DNA from: Bacillaceae bacterium
GTDB taxonomy: Bacteria; Bacillota; Bacilli; Bacillales_A; Planococcaceae
NCBI GenBank assembly: GCA_030149685.1
Contig: JASLGI010000058.1
Span: forward strand, 1-7,398
Reading direction: 5' to 3'
Length of the DNA: 7,398 nucleotides
In this document: positions 5,989-7,398 of the stretch, in pieces
Layout of the letters: the number at the start of each line of letters is the position of its first letter
How positions within the stretch are numbered: position 1 is the first letter of the stretch
Position numbers and translations under genes: made by a program
The notes under the pieces: model-generated
Told to the model about the DNA's origin: nothing
The model's database searches: none
Seen by the model: the letters and a program-made list of their open reading frames with translations, nothing else

Positions 5989-6558
5989 TTATTTCCCTTC
6001 CTTTTTCATATGTTCATTATAACAATCAAGAGATGCTGGATAAACGAGCGAACGCTTTTCAATTAAAAAAGCGACCGTATGACGGATACTCGCAGCCATC
6101 GCATCGTCAAGTGACGCTGTTTCTGCTAACTGACGCAATGTTTCAACTCCTGGAAACTTACGACCTTCTTCGACTAAATCAGCGATATAAACAATCTTTT
6201 CTAACGACGTCATATGTGCACGCCCCGTCGTATGATAACGAATGGCATCCAATATGCCTTCATCTTCAATACCAAACTCCGTACGTGCGACAACTGCTCC
6301 TGCATGAGCGTGCCATAATTCATGATGATAATCGAGTACGCCTTGATCTTCTCCGTGACTTAAAATGAGCGATCGCATTGCTTCTTTATCCATAAATTTT
6401 GCAACATCATGTAAATACGCTGCGATGCGTGCACGTTTTTCTGATACTCCGTGACGATTCGCTAGCTTTTCTGCCATTTGAACGACTCGCTCGACATGAG
6501 CAAAACGTTCTTCCGGCATACGTTTAGCAATTTCTTTTGGCAGTTGTTCAATTTTCAT
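5989..6558 (-). CDS. yqeK: HD-domain hydrolase YqeK, symmetrical Ap4A hydrolase family
   Basis: This 189-residue protein is of the usual family length. It shows the HD-superfamily metal ligands in order: H21 (HVERV), H50-D51 (YLHDVAK), H83 (LWHAHAGAVVA), H109 (RYHTTG) and D127 (VYIADLVE). YqeK proteins split diadenosine tetraphosphate symmetrically into two ADP in Gram-positive bacteria lacking ApaH; that activity is family knowledge, not seen directly. In many Firmicutes it follows nadD, as here, and some relatives carry it fused to NadD. The ATG (6558) overlaps the nadD stop by 11 bp, and its AGGAGG (6573-6568, spacing 9) is read out of the last codons of nadD. All the metal ligands are intact, so an active enzyme is expected. 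Confidence 0.94.
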   Translation of the reverse strand: MKIEQLPKEIAKRMPEERFAHVERVVQMAEKLANRHGVSEKRARIAAYLHDVAKFMDKEAMRSLILSHGEDQGVLDYHHELWHAHAGAVVARTEFGIEDEGILDAIRYHTTGRAHMTSLEKIVYIADLVEEGRKFPGVETLRQLAETASLDDAMAASIRHTVAFLIEKRSLVYPASLDCYNEHMKKEGK

Positions 6559-7126
6559 ACAACCGTTCCTCCTCTATATATCGTCTCACACGTTCTGGTA
6601 CGTATCCTTCGATCGATCGACCCGTATGTAGACGTGACCGGATATTTGAAGAAGCGATATCCATCGGCTCGATATCTACACGCACGATATCGTAAGTTGT
6701 TTCATTTTTCGTACCTGGTCGTTGTACACCGACGAAACGTATCATCTTAAGTAATTCGTCGATCTGATACCATGTCGATAAACTATCGACCATATCGCCA
6801 CCGATAATAAAATAAAAATCGACATCTGGTTCTAGTTCTGTTAATGCTCGCATCGTTTCATACGTATACGAAGTACCTCCGCGTTTAATTTCATAATCAA
6901 ACGCATGGAAATAAGGTACTTCTGCGACAGCTTCTTCGACCATTCGAAGACGATGCTCTGCTGAAACAGAGTCATCTTCTTCTTTATGTGGCGGTGTCGC
7001 TGCTGGCATGAAACGTACTTCATCAAGGTTTAATGCATCATAAACAGATTGAGCGATATGCATATGTCCGTTATGCGGAGGGTTAAATGTTCCTCCTAAA
7101 ATACCGACTTTACGACGGGAGAACAA
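6548..7126 (-). CDS. nadD: Nicotinate-nucleotide adenylyltransferase
   Basis: NadD joins nicotinate mononucleotide and ATP to nicotinate adenine dinucleotide in NAD synthesis. The protein of 192 residues (B. subtilis 189) has the nucleotidyltransferase signature GGTFNPPHNGH (11-21, with the HxGH at 18-21) and the C-terminal SSNIRSR (159-165), plus FMPAATPPHK and FIIGGDMV as in the family. The start is TTG at 7126-7124, chosen because AGAGGA lies 8 nt upstream and the protein begins just before the first strand (KVGILGG). An ATG further upstream (7207) would add 27 residues outside the usual length, with no family support. The start overlaps the yhbY 3' end by 17 bp. TTG is a weak start and may lower expression relative to neighbours. 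Its end overlaps the yqeK start by 11 bp. Confidence 0.93.
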   Translation of the reverse strand: MFSRRKVGILGGTFNPPHNGHMHIAQSVYDALNLDEVRFMPAATPPHKEEDDSVSAEHRLRMVEEAVAEVPYFHAFDYEIKRGGTSYTYETMRALTELEPDVDFYFIIGGDMVDSLSTWYQIDELLKMIRFVGVQRPGTKNETTYDIVRVDIEPMDIASSNIRSRLHTGRSIEGYVPERVRRYIEEERLYEN

Positions 7127-7398
7127 TTTGTGGGTCCTCTTCTGCTTCTTTGTAAAGAACGAAAATATTACCGATTTGTTGAACGACCATGATTCCTGCT
7201 TCTTCAAATTTCGGCACCATTTCTTCTTTTTCTTCGAAACAATTTTGTAAAATATTCACTTTGATTAATTCTCGAACATTGATTGTTTCTAAAATTTGTT
7301 TCATCGCTGCTTCTGTTAAACCTTCTTTTCCAATTTGTGCAACTGGTTTTAAATGATGTGCTTTACTACGTAAAAATCGTTTTTGTTTTCCTGTAAGC
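7110..7398 (-). CDS. yhbY: YhbY/YqeI-type RNA-binding protein (CRM domain), missing its start
   Basis: The frame runs from the window edge to TAA at 7112-7110. It reads LTGKQKRFLRSKAHHLKPV, the first residues of YhbY-family proteins after the initiator Met. The last window base gives a G in the third position of the codon before L, which fits an NTG start, so only two bases of the gene appear to be missing (96 residues in all). The CRM fold shows its GxxG loop as GKEG (24-27; commonly GKGG), followed by the RELIKVNILQN strand and a C-terminal IGNIFVLYKE. YhbY associates with pre-50S ribosomal particles and helps assembly. A nested ATG at 7304 would drop the GxxG loop and is not the start. In B. 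subtilis it precedes nadD, as here. Confidence 0.93.
   Translation of the reverse strand, partial: LTGKQKRFLRSKAHHLKPVAQIGKEGLTEAAMKQILETINVRELIKVNILQNCFEEKEEMVPKFEEAGIMVVQQIGNIFVLYKEAEEDPQIVLPS
7135..7140 (-). promoter_or_regulatory. Ribosome binding site of nadD, deciding a TTG start
   Basis: Minus-strand AGAGGA lies inside the yhbY coding end, 8 nt before TTG (7126). No ATG or GTG in the nadD frame lies nearby, and the conserved N-terminus begins five residues later, so this site fixes the start. Confidence 0.7.

Noticed and set aside
5985..6750. Plus-strand ORFs opposite yqeK and nadD (127 and 90 residues)
   Set aside because: The minus strand carries full conserved motifs here, and the plus frames match no family I recognise.
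6841..7026. 61-residue minus ORF inside nadD in another frame
   Set aside because: It is internal to nadD with no separate binding site or recognisable domain.
7127..7207. Extended nadD N-terminus from ATG 7207
   Set aside because: It would overlap yhbY by almost 100 bp, adds residues before the conserved first strand, and is longer than the family norm.
1..7398. Mobile elements, CRISPR arrays, tRNA or riboswitches
   Set aside because: No transposase, direct-repeat array, cloverleaf or known aptamer pattern was seen; the gene order is conserved housekeeping.

Overview
The window is a conserved chromosomal block of the kind found in Bacillales (low-to-moderate GC Firmicutes; partial counts by eye suggest about 40% GC). 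The gene order rpsT | holA, comEC, comEB, comEA, yqeM, rsfS, yqeK, nadD, yhbY is the B. subtilis comE/yqe neighbourhood seen from the other strand. Promoter and ribosome-binding-site style (TTGACA/TATAAT, AGGAGG) also fit a Bacillus-like organism. The genus cannot be decided from the sequence alone. Apart from rpsT and one tiny ORF, every gene is on the minus strand.

Layout by plus coordinate: 1-87 is the 3' end of rpsT (ribosomal protein S20), followed by a palindrome over its stop codon, a small hairpin and a bidirectional terminator that it shares with the converging holA (156-1154). A 31-codon hydrophobic ORF (1200-1295, plus strand) lies between holA and comEC. comEC, comEB and comEA (1278-4768) form the late-competence DNA-uptake operon, with a perfect consensus sigma-A promoter and an AT-box resembling half a ComK site upstream of comEA. 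A 161-bp AT-rich spacer occupies the place where B. subtilis carries comER, which is absent here. Then come yqeM, rsfS, yqeK, nadD and yhbY (4930 to the window end), packed with 4-17 bp overlaps or a 4-bp gap. yhbY is cut by the window edge within its start codon.

Functionally the minus strand divides in two. The upstream operon (yhbY-nadD-yqeK-rsfS-yqeM) combines ribosome assembly and silencing factors with NAD synthesis and Ap4A hydrolysis. The downstream operon (comEA-comEB-comEC) encodes the DNA receptor, a dCMP deaminase and the DNA-translocating membrane channel, and may read on into holA, the clamp-loader delta subunit.

No mobile element, CRISPR array, defence island or clearly new system was seen. 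The points most worth checking are the comEC start (a one-base deletion could explain it), the overlapping small ORF beside holA, the comEA control region, and the palindrome embedding the rpsT stop codon.
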